From NCBI GenBank assembly GCA_021464415.1, contig CM038464.1:55913328-55977327 (forward strand): 64,000 bases of DNA, read 5' to 3'. The notes under the pieces are model-generated. The model did not search any database and was not told where the DNA came from. It saw only the letters and a list, made by a program, of their open reading frames with translations. The position numbers and the translations under genes are program-made. Of the stretch, positions 1-12,669 are shown in pieces; position 1 is the stretch's first letter, and every line of letters starts with the position of its first letter. The stretch is from Lonicera japonica. Taxonomy: Eukaryota; Streptophyta; Magnoliopsida; Dipsacales; Caprifoliaceae.

Positions 1-1800
1 TTAATATGCATTTCTAGAATGCACAAGCATATTGTTACATCAATAATTCCAACAATGACATATACATGCCATTAGACCCAAAACTATAATACACGTTTTC
101 ATCTCCCGGTCGGTTTTAATGTGAAGTTATAGAATCATGACCCATATGTGTAATACTAAGGCTCTATGGATTCTATCTATGTAATTATGTCATCCTATCC
201 CAAACAAGTTGAGGTTCAAGGGTCATTTCATTGGTAACATAGTGTTTTTCCTAAATATACACTAAACTAAGTAAATTAGTACTCACCAAGTGTGCGGTAA
301 CCTAACCCACATGCATTTACTCCACACTTTGTATTTTAGGTGTGTAATTCCGGCTCTATAAGAATCTGCCATATTATAATGTCATCTTAATAAAGCAAAG
401 TATTAAACTAAAGATTTTCACTTATCCAATACAGTTACGATACACTAGTCTCTTTAAACCAACACTATGGTGACCTACATCCTATCAATTCGCATTTAAA
501 ACATATTTAGGGTTTAATATTAATGATTGATACAAATTATGGTCTAACTATTCTATATATACTAGTGTATTAAAAATTAGCGATAATTAGTTTATGTCTT
601 TTGAGGGTTTTGTGCCAAAACTCTAAATTACTACTATAGAAGTGAAGTTTTTTCAACAATCAAGTATTTTGAGTAATATCTAGTCAATACTAATGATCAA
701 TTTAAGTTTTATTTACCTAAACCCACATGCATGCAATTAAACCCTAGATTTTGTCAAAACCCCAGATTTTGTCAAAACCCCCAACTTGTGCAAGAACACT
801 ACATGCAATAAGTAATAGTTGTAAAATCAAGTTTAATACTATTCTTCCCACCTCTAAATAAGCTTTACAACAAGGATGTAGTGATTTGATGATGTTCCCA
901 TGGCCAGACACAAGGAAATCCATGATATCCCTAAGGTCCAATAGTAGAAAATGGTGAAGAATAAGATGGAGATGGTGATGATGATGATTCTTGGCCAAAG
1001 CTTCAATCAATGGATGAAATCCCTGTAAAATCCACCAAAATTTCCTTACAATCTTTATCTCTCTAGAGCTATCTAGTGTATCTCTCTGTTAAGCACGAAA
1101 ATGGTTTGAGTTTGGGGCTTTAAAGTGTTAAAATCGAGTCAAAATAGATATGTTTTGATGAGTAAGATCAATCTTAATCTTAGTCCAAGTAAAAAGTGCA
1201 CTTGTCTATTTTATCAACAATTTTTGATGAGTAAGATCAATCTTACTCTATGTAAAAAGTGCACTGTTCATAATTCGATCATAACTTTTCGCTCATAACT
1301 CCGATTGGGGTGATCTTTATATCCGCAGAAAGCTAATTCAAAGATCTACAACTTTACTCAAGGAAGTTTCCTCAAATTATAGCTAAATTAATACTAGAAA
1401 TCCATAAAAGACAGGAATATGCCACTACATTACTGAATGATCAGATTTTAACGACTGGCATGCTTTACAAGCACATTTGACCCAGATGAGCAAGAATTGA
1501 TTTTCGGTCAAAACACGAAAGTTGTAGAATGGATTGAAACCTAATTAGTGGCTTAAACGAGGAATCAATCAAATAAGAAATGGAGAAGTTATGACTTCTC
1601 AAAGATCGTTAAAATTCAAAAATCGCATAGAGTGAAAACACGCAATTTACATCTCAACTTCAATTCGAATCACCCGAATTATGACATGATTACCCTTGCA
1701 AACGTAACATGCTTGATATATCATGCTAGTGGTGTTGGATCATCCAAATGAAAGTCATAATGAGAATCCACAACTTAAACCATCGAGTAAAGAAGACTAA
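1..1800. other. Repeat-derived AT-rich DNA without a supported gene
   Basis: No open frame here looks like a real protein; the minus-strand 88-codon frame at 744-1010 is His/Leu-rich low complexity. The stretch around 1150-1560 holds two near copies of a 24-nt motif starting GATGAGTAAGATCAATCTTA (about 1157 and 1226). It also has wording that resembles LTRs of plant Ty3/gypsy elements, which is a recollection of typical LTR text and not a proven homology. No LTR pair or target duplication was found. Confidence 0.35.
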
Positions 1801-1965
1801 GGAATAATTAAAGTGTAAATGGTACATATGGTGTTATACCCACACCACCGAGCACAGTTAATCAGGACTTGTGCTTCGGAGAGGAGTCGAACAGTTGACC
1901 TCCGGATATATCGGAAAGGCCCCAAACTTGCCCCCTTTACCAGCCATGCTACACCCTGGGGGTTC
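1800..1965 (-). repeat. tRNA-derived SINE candidate (minus strand)
   Basis: Read on the minus strand, this block begins near an AACCCCCAGGGTGTAGCATGG stretch that fits a pol III A box loosely. It continues to CTGTTCGACTCC, a good match to the B box consensus GGTTCGANTCC. The A-to-B spacing and the overall 150-170 bp size suit a tRNA-derived SINE. No poly-A tail or target duplication is clear, so the family is not assigned. Confidence 0.4.
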
Positions 1966-2013
1966 GTAATTATAATATTATTCACAAATGTAATGAATGT
2001 TAGCAAGCAATAA

Positions 2014-2484
2014 GAGCATTTACAATGATAAAACTTAGTGTATGATAAGTAGGTATATTTATCCTATTTACTTGAGAGTTTAAAATAACGGTTTGCTACT
2101 ATATGTACATTACGTGTGCGTGGGAAGATGCTAACCATTTTTTAAACATGCATGTTCAACCTTCATACTCCTATATACATAAAGTAGAGACCCCAGTTAC
2201 CCTGACCAAGCCTCCCGGCCACCCCATGAGCATAAAGCAGAGCCACTAATTAATGTGAGAATAGAGTTACCCTTTACACGCATTTCGTAAATGCGTTTGG
2301 CATGGGCTACCCGTTTGTGAAATGAGATAGGCTCTTTCTCCCAATTGTAATTTGCATTTAGTATAACCTAAATCTATTATACGCATGTCATATGGAACAA
2401 TGTTTTACCCAAAACATTACTGCGTGCATGCGTAGGGTAAATTTGTCCTATTTACCCTATTTACATGTACCATTGTGGATGCTT
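2014..2484. mobile_element. hAT-like MITE with GAGCATTTACAATG termini
   Basis: The left end reads GAGCATTTACAATG and the right end reads CATTGTGGATGCTT, which is its imperfect inverted repeat. The inner flanks also pair loosely (TAGG...ATCCTATTTAC against GTCCTATTTACCC). There is no coding capacity. GAGCATCCACAATGG-type ends are common in plant hAT-derived MITEs. An 8-bp target duplication could not be fixed with certainty. Confidence 0.5.
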
Positions 2485-2749
2485 TAACATGATTTGAGAT
2501 TATTATATTGAACAATTAATTTATAACATATTGGATTATATTGGTCAAATGCCAATGCAAAATATAGCTAGGTATTCTAAGGTTAGCAATTTTTATAAAT
2601 CAAATCGTTACCTAAAATAATAATAGTGGCATGACCAATAAGCATACACAATAGATAAAGAAATAAAAATGGCAAAATGATGAACACGAGAGGTTTTGTT
2701 AAAGGTGGTTCGCTCAGCCAATGGATGGTAAGTTTCATTTATGTCCACC

Positions 2750-3765
2750 CTTTAGTAATGGTGATGATGATTTTATTGATGATGGTGGTGGTTAACATGT
2801 ACAATGATGAATAGATCCTTAGTAAAAGAAATATATTAATTATATGGTTAGAGTTTTGTGGATTTCAGGTGTGTTGATTGAGTGATTGCTAGATCCTTTT
2901 ATAAATATAAGAAACTAACTATTACAAGTTGTTAAATTATGATAAAGATCGCTCCCCATGATTGGGTGAGTGGAGAAAATGTTAGGGAAAAGGTTTGTTA
3001 ATGATAAGCCTTTTCCATGTTTTACTCTAGTGTTGGCATGTGTCATACATCTATTATGATCTGATGGGATGAAGTCTAAAGAGCTCGTTAACATTGAAGG
3101 ACCTCGGCACACGTAAAGGAGCTCAGACTTCTGTAGAGCTTGTCAACAACGAGGGAGCTCTGCACACTTGAGGGGAGCTTGAACTTTTTAATAATTTTTA
3201 TCCCTTCGGCTGCCTTTAAGCGTTTGAGCTTAGTTAATAAGTTGAGGTTAGGCGCTTATTTCCTCCATACAGGCTGGTCACGAGAATAGCTCAAAAAATC
3301 GACGCATATGGCTCAATGGGCTTTGATCGTAAGTTGTGGGACTCGGAACATTAATGGGTAGAGCTGTCTGTTTTATATCTATCTTTTAATAATGGTGATG
3401 ATGATTTTATTGATGATGATGGTGATAGTGATAGTGGTTACCATGTACAATGATGAATACAAAGTAAGAGATATATAATAAGATTGTTAGAGTTTTGTGG
3501 ATTTCAGGTGTGTTAATAAGGACCACTGGCCATGATTTAGGTGAGCTGAAATAATGTTGGGGAAGTGGTTTGTTAATGATAAGCCTTTTCCATGGTTTAC
3601 TCTGGTGCTGACACGTGTTCTATGTTTGTTATTGATCTGACGAGATAAAGTCTAAAGAGCTTGGCAGACATGAGGGAGCTTGGACTTCTAAAAAGCTCAT
3701 TAATAACGAAAAAGCTCCACACACTTGAGAGGACCTCAAACTTCCTAATAATTTTTGTCTGTTCA
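2750..3765. repeat. Tandem duplication, period about 634 bp
   Basis: Copy 1 runs roughly 2750-3210 and copy 2 roughly 3384-3765. Shared text includes AATGGTGATGATGATTTTAT (2757 and 3391), the stretch around TTAGAGTTTTGTGGATTTCA, GATAAGCCTTTTCCATG, and a run of GAGCTC/GAGCTTG words near the ends. Copies differ by many substitutions and small indels, so the duplication is not recent. No ORF is conserved between copies. Confidence 0.6.
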
Positions 3766-3780
3766 GATATAGCAACATTC

Positions 3781-3860
3781 GTTCAATTGGTTTAGTGGTT
3801 AAGAAGAAATATTATACTCTCAAGGACTAAGTTTGATTCTGCCACCTTATTCCCGCCTTT
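3781..3860 (+). repeat. tRNA-like SINE fragment
   Basis: TGGTTTAGTGGTTAAG at 3799 is a perfect pol III A box (TRGYNNARNGG). It is followed about 35 nt later by AGTTTGATTCTG, a degraded B box. The length and order fit the tRNA-related head of a plant SINE. A folded functional tRNA is unlikely because the anticodon arm and acceptor pairing are not evident. Confidence 0.4.
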
Positions 3861-4540
3861 ATCAAAAACGAATATATCTCAAAATGTAATTATAATTACC
3901 TTACCAATCATTATTTTAAACTTTTTTTTCTAGTAATGAACCTTCACTAATAACACTCATAATTAACCATTATACCATCTTTGTCTTTTGTTTATTATTT
4001 CCTCTTAAATTATATATATGTAGGTAACACATTGTTTCACGCCATATTATACACATCTCGATCGTTCATGGGTGGTCTGGTTTTAAAATGTGTGCATGTG
4101 ATCTAGTACTTTAGTTTGTGTCATGTAGTTGTCAGTTGTCTAATTTTCTAGGGTCATGGGTATTTTAGGTATTCTCTGTAGTTTCTAATACATAGAGGCA
4201 ATATAATACGCTTCCTTTCAAAATTCATTTATAATGAGAAGCGTAAAAAACCCTAAATGGCCATTATATTATTCTTATTACATTCCTCAAACTAAAAACA
4301 AATAAAAAATTATGTGTTTCTTTTTTCACACATTTACAGTAGGAAGATTAACTTTTGCTCTTGTGTTTCCATACTTTATTTGTTTTAGATAATTGTTTTT
4401 TTTTACTTTTGATTTCAGGAATTAGAATCAAAGTAGATTTGTGCTATAGCACTAATTGTTTCTCAATTTTTGTCTTGTTTTATGGACTAATTAATTTTTT
4501 ATTTTTTATTGAATTGTTGTTTTGTTCTCTTTGATAGCTG
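3860..4540. other. AT-rich intergenic DNA
   Basis: No gene or clear repeat was recognised. The right end (from about 4200) may already belong to the duplicated Acinus 5' region, because the next segment matches the Acinus leader. Confidence 0.4.
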
Positions 4541-5699
4541 TTTTTGTCTTTTGATGAAACTAGGGTTTCATATTTCCACATAGTCTTTTTCCAGATTAGG
4601 CTATAATATCATCGTGAGCTTTTATTCCGTTTCTCAGTTCCATATCATTATTTGTTCATGTTAGTCTTTAATTTGTTATTAGAACTACTTTTGGAAGAAT
4701 ATTATTTCGTAGGGGCTATCTTTTATAATTGTTGTTTATTTGTATTTCGGGGTATTGTAGAATTATTATTGTTAAAGTATATATTGAAAACTTTTCTTAT
4801 TTTTTGGAAAACTATATATCTTTGTGTTGAAACTATGACTGTGGTATAGCTATGCATTGAAGTCAAACTAGTAGCTATGGTGGTGAAGTGTAGTTACACG
4901 GTATTGGAATGTGCTGATAATGCTACTATAGTTGCGGTTTTATTGTGTTTAGGGTAAAAAGGTGGTGATGACAACTTTTTCAAAATTGAAACCAATTTTA
5001 ATATTAAAAGGACTCATGCTTAATGTAATAGATATATAAGCGCATTAAGGCTCCCTTGTTTTATTCTTTAAACAAATATCCTTGAGGAATCCACATAAGC
5101 TGCTACTCGAGTTTGGGAGGCTTGCGGTGCATACTATTTTTATGTGGACTAAGGGTCATACCTGAGGCTTGTTAAGATAGCCAAGGTGCTTTGTACACCT
5201 ACAATAGTCTTAGTCGATTCGCTATTTTGAATTATAGGAACTTTATAACTCTTATTAGGAATGTATTATTACTATATGTATATTAGTAGTCCAATGTGCA
5301 AGGTTTTATGATAAATTTATAGCGTATGATATATTGATATAAATATGGAAACATTAACATAATTATTATTAATAACACATTCAAAAGATATATTTTCGAG
5401 TGCCTAATAAGCTTTTTTAAGTTTGGAATGCTACGCATTTATGTATGTTTTGGTTTGTGTGGGGAGAACGAAATAGGCCATGGAGATGCTGTGAATGGAG
5501 GAAACGTCCAATCCAAAGTTGGATTATAATGTGTAAGGTTTATGTATTTTTTGTATAAATGAATACGATCCAAGTTCTCATTTATCATGGATTTTTATGG
5601 AGCTTATTTTAGAATGATTAATGTGCTAGTTGTATGCTTTTTTGTAATTTTGTTTTATGGAGGCATTTTTTTTTTACATAAATTGCTTTTGGTTGACAA

Positions 5700-5945
5700 A
5701 ATGCATAATTTAGGGTGGCACCCTATAGGTCCACCGGGGAGCATTAAGCCTTTATCCAACACAGTGTGTTCCCTTTTGCTGAACCCATTGAAGAAGTAAA
5801 CTCCATGGACCCAACATGAGTTGATCTCTCCCATAACTACGAAGGTGGTACCTAGGTTTAGCTCCACCAAGTGCTTTAGAGGGGGCTCGAGTCCAAGTGT
5901 TGAGTGAGAAAAATGATCACCGTTACCATTAAGCCACAAAATTTG
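5700..5945 (-). repeat. tRNA-derived SINE candidate (minus strand)
   Basis: On the minus strand TGGCTTAATGG near 5935 is a perfect pol III A box. GGACTCGAGCCCC about 40 nt downstream is a partial B box. The remaining body (GGTACCACCTTCGTAGTTATG and on) has no coding sense. The element lies inside the duplicated Acinus 5' region. Confidence 0.45.
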
Positions 5946-6430
5946 GTGGTTGTACATAGATTGTGTATTGGGTTTCAATTTCTAATTACAGTTGATATTT
6001 TAAGAATAACATACTTATAAAAAAGGCCTGAATTGTGAACCCACCATAGTTGGAGGTTGCCATTCGTATCATGGTTCATAAATGGTGTATAATTCCTAGT
6101 AATATAATATGTCTGTCATTCTTGTGTCGAATTGTTTTAAAATAAAGGTTATATATTGTTATACCATCGCCTTTACTCATAATCACCTTCCAAGGCACTT
6201 TTACCATGTTTTCCCATTTTCCTATTATACGTTTTGTTCTTTATGGTTTAAATTATTGTATGTGATTCCTTTTCCCATTTTTTATTGGAGCTTTTGAAAT
6301 TGCCTTGGCTAATTGTCTAGTTTAATTTTCTAATCAATGTGGATTTTTTTTAAAGAAACGAAATTTGGAATATAAAGATATGTCTTCACTGTATCCTATT
6401 CTCGACAATAAAGCAATTAACCAATGGAGG

Positions 6431-7364
6431 TGTCACACCCCGATTTTTTGACCCTAAGTACTAAATTAACTCGCATCTAATTGACTATCTAACTACCGAG
6501 GGTGAAAAAAAAATGGTGAAAAAAATAAATTAAAACCATAATTAACTTTTTAAACTATTTCTCAGAGAATTAAAAGTATTTTAATTAAAAAATATATCCT
6601 ATTTTTATAAAAACATTTGGCAGATAATAATACTCTTATTTTCAAGCATTATTTGTAAAATCTAATACAATAATAATAATAATACAAATTCCAATAATAA
6701 AACATAACATTGTTTTGAAAATAATTAGTCAAAGTATCTAAATCATTCCCACTCCCCCAAATATTATTTACTAATTACAATTAAATATAAACTTAGCAAA
6801 TTTCTTGTAAAACTCTCAGCACAACCAATGAAGCACATCAATACCCTCCAAAAACCTCGGCTACACTTATAAAGATAACGTCTCCAAGAAGCATGGAGAC
6901 AACTTGAGTCAGTATTAAATATTGGTATTAGTTGATTTTATTTCACTCAATTATATCCATGATGCATAAACATAAGTATTATCTTTCAACTATAACAAAC
7001 CACAAGACGAGGCATGTAGTTCCATACACTTCTCAAGACAAAAGAGGTAGTTTTTCGATAAAAAGATGTCAGTTAGTTTCTAGCCACGTGCATAAATCCG
7101 AAGTTCAAACTAATAGCTTACAAAAATGCTAAGGTAGGCCATCCATGCACAAAAATTAGAAAGACCTACCCTTCCCGCATAAAAGAAATTAGTACTGGGG
7201 ATAAAATCGTATGATAAAATAAACAACTACAAAGAAAATCCTTTGTTTCTGGCCAAACCGTACAGAATTTGGGAAAACGTGAAAGACAAAAAATGTCTAG
7301 AACACCGATTACTACAAATATACGCAAGAAATCGCAAAATTTTGTTGTTTAGCATCCTAAAACA
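6431..7364. mobile_element. Unidentified insert inside the Acinus pseudogene
   Basis: Homology to Acinus exon 1 stops abruptly after the codons for NQW and resumes at about 7365. The intervening DNA starts TGTCACACCCCGATTTTTTG, an end type often seen on plant LTR elements. The right boundary (...CTAAAACAGTG) does not give a clean LTR terminus, and no target duplication is certain. A short TGGAG occurs on both sides (6425-6429 and about 7366), but it is also present in the parental gene. It may be a solo LTR or replacement DNA. Confidence 0.35.
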
Positions 7365-7802
7365 GTGTTGGAGATATGGCGAGGTCTAAAGAAAAGTTAA
7401 ATTTAAATAATTGTACAGAAGAGGATATATTGGAAAGTAATGAAATTGATTCGAAGTTTAATTCTAATGAAATAGGAGATAGGTGTGAGAAAACTGAAAT
7501 TGTTGTGAAGGAAATTGCTGTCAATGATTTACTGTTTGTCAATATTTAAAGGAATGGTTGCCGGCCAGCTGTTAAAAGGAAGCTGCATAGTAAGCAAATC
7601 CCATATTATAGTTACTATTTTGTAACAACTCCAATTTGTCTCTATATAGATTTAGCAAGAGTTTATGTGTATGGAATTTGACATTTGTCATTGTCAATGT
7701 GATTCAGTACCTTTTTTTGGGTCTTCTTTTTATTCTTTTTTTTATGCGTGCACCAAAGGAGGGTTGGTTTCCATGATTATTTGTTGTACCTTATCCGAAT
7801 TA

Positions 7803-7978
7803 CTCCATCGGTCTTAAATTGATAGTCCTATTTTGACTTTAGTATTTTTATTTTTTGGAAACACTAATTTCAACCTAATTAATAGTTAAACATGCGAACT
7901 TATTTTCTATTGTGAGAATTGGTAAATTGATTATGTTTCAAAATAGAAGGTGGACCTATTAATTTAAGACGGAGGGAG
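7803..7978. mobile_element. Stowaway-like MITE
   Basis: Terminal inverted repeats CTCCATCGGTCTTAAATT and AATTTAAGACGGAGGGAG are flanked by TA on both sides (7801-7802 and 7979-7980). The size of 176 bp and the TA target duplication fit the Tc1/mariner-derived Stowaway class. Confidence 0.8.
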
Positions 7979-8444
7979 TACGGACTTACATGTTCTCATT
8001 GTAAAATGATACATGTGGGTGCTCGAGCTTAACGGAAGGTAGTCCCACCGATGATAGATAATTAATCCCAAGGTTACAACTGTCCAACATTTACTGATGA
8101 ATATCTTTATAATTTTGTCAAAAACTTAATACAATAAGTAACTTATACTATAGTTGCCATGGAGACTTCAATTCCTACGTGATAAGGTCAACTCCATGAA
8201 TTTTAATTAGAGCGAGACTTGTTATTAGTTCATCAGTTATATAGATGTATTTTGCCATTCAATTATTTCTATTATTGTTGCTAGTTATCTTTCACAACAT
8301 ACCTAATGCTAATGTCTCAAAGCTTTATTGCCGCCCCACCCACTTTAAACCTCTGTCGACTTTGGTCATAACCCAACGAGGTTGGACAATTTTGCCATCC
8401 CTAATTATTTGTTGTATTATTTATCCCCCTTTTTTTGGTAATTT

Positions 8445-8700
8445 GTGAAGCTAAAGAATGTGTTATTTCACACGACCAGCATAAACTGCTTTGCTTGGTC
8501 TCTAGATAGCAGCATGGTTACAACCGGATCAGTATACATGTGCGCGATTATATATGAGATTTTAAAGCTAGCATCGAGCAGTAAAACTATAGAGGGAGCT
8601 AATTTTGAGAGGTGTATATGGAGTCGCTTTTATTAACGATCATTGCATGGTTAGTTCTGGTGAGTATGCTTGTGTTCATGTTTGGAGGATAACAAAATAA
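8445..8700 (+). pseudogene. Possible WD40-repeat gene remnant
   Basis: The frame at 8445-8636 contains HTTSINCFAWSLDSSMVTTG, which has the GH-x-x-I-x-C-x-x-x-S-x-D-x-x-x-x-x-T-G rhythm of a WD40 blade. After a stop, the following text (ACGATCATTGCATGGTTAGT and GTGTTCATGTTTGGAGGA) could encode HCMVSSGEYACVHVWR across a frame change, another blade-like end. Only one to two blades are visible, with stops. This is a tentative call from pattern alone. Confidence 0.3.
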
Positions 8701-9213
8701 GCCCACAATAATATATTGAAAATTAATGAATGGTGCCATTGGTGAGTGATTGATTGAGTTTTATAAATGTAAGATACATTTCATAAGCTTTTAATGAATG
8801 CCGAGCCATGTTTTTGTTTTAAGTTTGTTTTCGATTAGTTGGGCATAAGAAGTTGAAGAAAGAATAAGGCGCGTGGTTTATTTTGTGAATATGATACCAT
8901 CATTGAACTAAGGTATCGCGGATGCTATCTTAGGAGCAACATAATTAGTGGGATTTTGAACAATTGATGGGTAAGCTTAATTAGTTGGAATATTGATTAT
9001 ATATTTGTTATTTGCCCCTTTTATAGATTTTGTAACTAGTAAAGTTTTAGAGCTACTAGGACCAGGTGCGGATCGCATCTTTAGCAACAAATTTTCGTCA
9101 CTGAAAACATCTCATAATCTTTTGGCAGGAAAAATTTATCGATGAAGGCCAGTCCGTATATGGACGGTTCTATTAGACTTGAACTCTATATATATATATT
9201 TATTAATTAACTT

Positions 9214-10614
9214 TGTAGGTCGGAAAATACCTTAGAGGGGGGGTGAATAGGGTTTTTAAATCTTAATGGGATTTTTAAAATCAATTTAAAAATGTTTGAT
9301 GTCTATATCAATCAACCAACCAATAAACAAAGATAAATCCAATCACAAGAAACAAATAACACAATATAAGAGATAAAGAGATATAAAGATTGAACCGATC
9401 AAAGTCAAAGACTTTTTGTCCACACAGTTCGGCTTGTTAGCCCCTACTCCGCGCTCGGTTAATACCCCGAGAAATTCCACTACTAGCGATCTCCTTCCGG
9501 GTGAAGATCAAACCTCTACAAGTGTATCTTTCTCACACACTCTTACAAGTATTGAAATTCTCTCAATACTCACACAAGAAAACTCTCTTGCTATCTTAAG
9601 AGATAAACCTCTCTTAATGTTTGAAAGAAATGATTTGGTGACTAACACCAATGTACAATAGCTCTATAGTGTATGAAGATTACAACTTAAGCTCACACTA
9701 AGAGATATCAACTTTGATCAATAGAATATAGCTCAAAATAAGAATGATTGATCAAAAGAAATGTTCTTGAATCTTTAAGAATGAATGTAGATGAAGAGAA
9801 TAGTGTAAGAATGATTCAAGTGGTTTTAAATGAGTCTTAGAAGGTGTATATATAGTCTAAGACAACACATGGCCGTTTGGAGGGAGTTGGTAAGAGTTTG
9901 GTGCCAAAAATGGTAAAAAATCAGAACTCCAACGGCTAGTTTCTGGGCCATCAGTCGACTGAGCAGAGCTCCTTAGTCGACTGAGCAAGCCTCAGTCGAC
10001 TGAGCCTCTATGCTTAGTCGACTGATGGGCTCTGTCCATCAGGCCAAAAATCCAAATTTTGTACTTTTGCAATATAACTCTAAAACCACTTTTAATGCTT
10101 GGAGAATGTAAAATATAGGTTCCTAAGACACCTATTTTTGTTCGAGCATCAAATGAGATCATTTATAATTAAAAATGAATTAATTTCAAAAACGGTTTTT
10201 CTTCAAAAGAGGGTTTTTGAAAAGATTTTAATTCAACCTTTGTTTTGATCAAACTTATGATAAAGAGATATTCTATGAGCTATTATAATGATCAAATTGA
10301 AACCTTTACAAAGGAAACTAAAGCACTCACTCACATAAACAATAAGGAGTCTTTGAGAGCTTTGTTTGTATTGCTTCGTTTCTTTTCTTCCTTGGCTTCA
10401 TTGTGCTTCAAAGAGATCTCATGGAAGTTGTGTGAGGTGAGAGTTATGGATTGCAATACTTTGTAGATGAATGACCTTGAAACCGGCTTATCGGTTAAGT
10501 CCACATATGATCAATTTTGTTGTGGCTATAACTTAAAACACAAACTAAGTTAAATTACACATGATTAACTTTATTGTTATTATCAAAACAAGATTAGTGA
10601 CTTTCAAGTCAACA
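9214..10614 (-). repeat. 3' LTR of the copia element
   Basis: Same length as the right LTR with no indels, starting TGTAGGTCGG and ending AAGTCAACA. It contains four copies of the palindrome (C/T)AGTCGACTG at 9952, 9974, 9993 and 10014. Small open frames inside it (9416-9661, 10245-10466) recur in the other LTR only because the LTRs are identical there, and they are not genes. Confidence 0.95.
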
Positions 10615-10630
10615 ATCTCCCCCTTTTTGA
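10615..10630 (-). other. Polypurine tract of the copia element
   Basis: Directly inside the 3' LTR the minus strand reads AAAAAGGGGGAGAT. This is the plus-strand priming site expected in this position, and this form is characteristic of Sirevirus-type copia elements. Confidence 0.85.
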
Positions 10631-10972
10631 TGATGACAATAAATTAATGTGTGTTTGCGATTAGGATCAATAGAAGAGTTTTCTAACGGGAAAACTCCCC
10701 CTCAAACTATGCATTAAAAAATAAGCATGCATAATAACAAATCAAACCAATGCAAGATTATGATAGAAACTTAAATTTTAACTAAGTTCAAATAAAATAC
10801 TAGAGTTAAACCATATGAAAACCAAGGCATAGTACTTAAGTTCATAGAGTAACCAATAATAAAACTTAGAAGTTTCATAAAAGAGAAATAAGCATACTAG
10901 CTAGAGTGTGTACCAAACACTTATTATTTTCTCCCCCTTTGTCATGATCAAAAAGAGGAGAAGAGAAGGAGA

Positions 10973-12220
10973 TCACTCGTCGGGACCTTCTTGTGGCCAT
11001 TGACCCCATCCTTGATTCCCATTCCACGGGTTCCACGGTGGAAAGACATAGTCGGGGTGGTAGTGGAGGAATGCGGCTTCATGTACTCTTTGCCTCTCCT
11101 CAATGCGGTTGAACCTATTATCCATGGTCACCGAGAGATGTTGAATGGCTTGCAAGATGGCTTCATTTGGATGTGGCGTTTGAATCGCTTGTTGAGAGCT
11201 AGTGGGAGCTTGAGTGGAAGGTCCTTGAGATGGTATGTCTTGCTCCATGGGTTCGGTTTGAGCCAAGTTCTCATCATCATCATCATCACTATCACCATCC
11301 TCATCAACGTCAAGAGGATCATTAGAAATCCATTCCCTATTTTCAATGTGATAACTCATTTGACGAATAGTCTTAGCACTATAGGTTTCATCGGATGTAG
11401 GTACAATGATTTCCGTCTCATCTTCAAGGTGAATGTTATAAAATTGAAATAGTCGAGTGAGTGCCATAGCATACACCAATCCTTGTTTCCTTCGATTGGT
11501 TATACCAAGAAGATGGTTGAACATGAGATCGGCAAAGTCAAGCTTGTGTCCCATAGCGATTGCCTATACCAAGAAAACGTCCAAGGCATTGAGGGAAGCC
11601 CTACTACCGCGTCTTGGAACAATGGAATACCCGATGATGGAATGGATAAGGCGGTTTTGCAAAGTAAGCATAGAGGCTTTTATTTCAAGTCCCGCACCAC
11701 TGTTTTGATGTCGATGGCGGCGCTTAAGAATAGTAGATAATGCCGCGGATTTCTCAAAACCAAAGAGATTCCCAAAGTTTGACGGTACGTCTGTCACATT
11801 CTCGGTTGGAAAACCAAAAATTCGACTAAGATCCATCTTAGTGAAGCTAACCATTCGTCCATTTAACAAAGTGTTAAGACGGAGTTTGTTCGGACGACCG
11901 GAATCAAGTGCCGGGTGGTGAAGGTTAGCATAAAACAATCTAACTAGACGGGGATAAACATTTTCACGAATTGTGAGGAAATTGATGATCCCTTGTCTAC
12001 GGAAAAGAGCAGTAATGTTAAGACCATATGAAGAGAAAAGCTCTATGTTGAATTGTTTACCTTCAACAATAGTACGAATGGCATAATCGGAGTTGAAATT
12101 GGCCTGAACTTCCTCGGAGATGAACAATGGTGGTAGTGGAACTTGTGTAGGAGCCGGCGAAGATGTACCCACTTGCGGTACAGACTTGCGAGGTCGACGA
12201 GAGCGAGGTGCTTGAGACAT
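10973..12220 (-). pseudogene. Third ORF of the copia element (envelope position), interrupted by UAG
   Basis: Two open frames in the same phase, 218 codons (11564-12220) and 193 codons (10973-11554), are separated by a single UAG at 11564-11566. Homology-like texture continues across it, so they form one ORF of about 415 codons. The first part has a basic, Pro-rich start (SRRPRKSVPQ), then a folded-looking region with LFSSYGLNITALFRRQGI, VYPRLVRLFYANL and MVSFTKMDLSRIFGFP. This is the signature of the 'putative plant transposon protein' type found in the third ORF of Sirevirus-like elements. The second part turns acidic (residues with a DEDGDSDDDDDEN run), Pro/Gln/Ser-rich, and ends in a WNPWNGNQGWGQWPQ tail. 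No signal peptide or obvious membrane segment supports a true envelope. Function is unknown. Confidence 0.75.
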
Positions 12221-12669
12221 ATCTAGTGATTTTGTGTAAGAGAAGAGATTTTTTTTTTAAAAAAAAATAGGGTTTTTAGAAGGAATTAAAGAAAATTTGG
12301 TGAAAATTCGTGTGGGGGATGGGAAAATGCAAGAAATTGGTTAAAAAGATGAAATAGAATGAGTTTGGGTAAGAATTTTGGTATAAAATGGAATTTTGAG
12401 ATGAAAATTGATAATGGTGGCTAGGGTTAGGGTTAGTGAGATTTGAGATGGGTTTGATGGATTTGAAATGAGATAGGTGTGATTTGTAGATGATTCGATG
12501 TAAAATGATGAAGATTTATGGATTGGAATATATTTTGGTGAAGAATCTAGAGAGATATGATGATTTGTGAAGGTTTTGGGTGTGTACGGAGAGAGAGGGC
12601 TCGAAATTGATAGAGTGAGAAGTGAACAAAACAGGGAAAAACAGGGGAAAAAGTGATAGCTCTCAGCCA

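Larger units (their letters stand above)
4540..7610 (+). pseudogene. Broken duplicate of the Acinus-like gene (5' region and parts of exon 1)
   Basis: Three collinear pieces match the gene at 37521-42431. (1) Leader text at about 4553-4590 matches 35004-35040 (GATGAAACTAGGGTTTC against GATGGAACTAGGGTTTC). (2) The start codon region at 6389-6428 encodes MSSLYPILDNKAINQW, close to MSSKYPNLDNKPIDQW of the intact gene. (3) 7365-7605 matches the end of exon 1, with KLNLNN...ILESNEIDSKFNSNE against KLNLDR...VLESKEIDLKFNSDD, and continues to a GTAAG where the intact gene has its donor site. The middle of exon 1, including most of the SAP domain, is replaced by about 930 bp of unrelated DNA beginning TGTCACACCCCG. 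Preserved leader and splice-site sequence points to a DNA-level duplication, not retroposition. It cannot make a functional protein. Confidence 0.75.

Noticed and set aside
3781..3860. Functional tRNA gene
   Set aside because: A and B boxes are present, but the B box is degraded and acceptor and anticodon stems are not evident; a SINE head is more likely.
9416..9661. 81-codon + strand ORF duplicated at 18094-18339
   Set aside because: It is repeated only because the LTRs are copies of each other. It lies antisense to the element and has no protein-like features.
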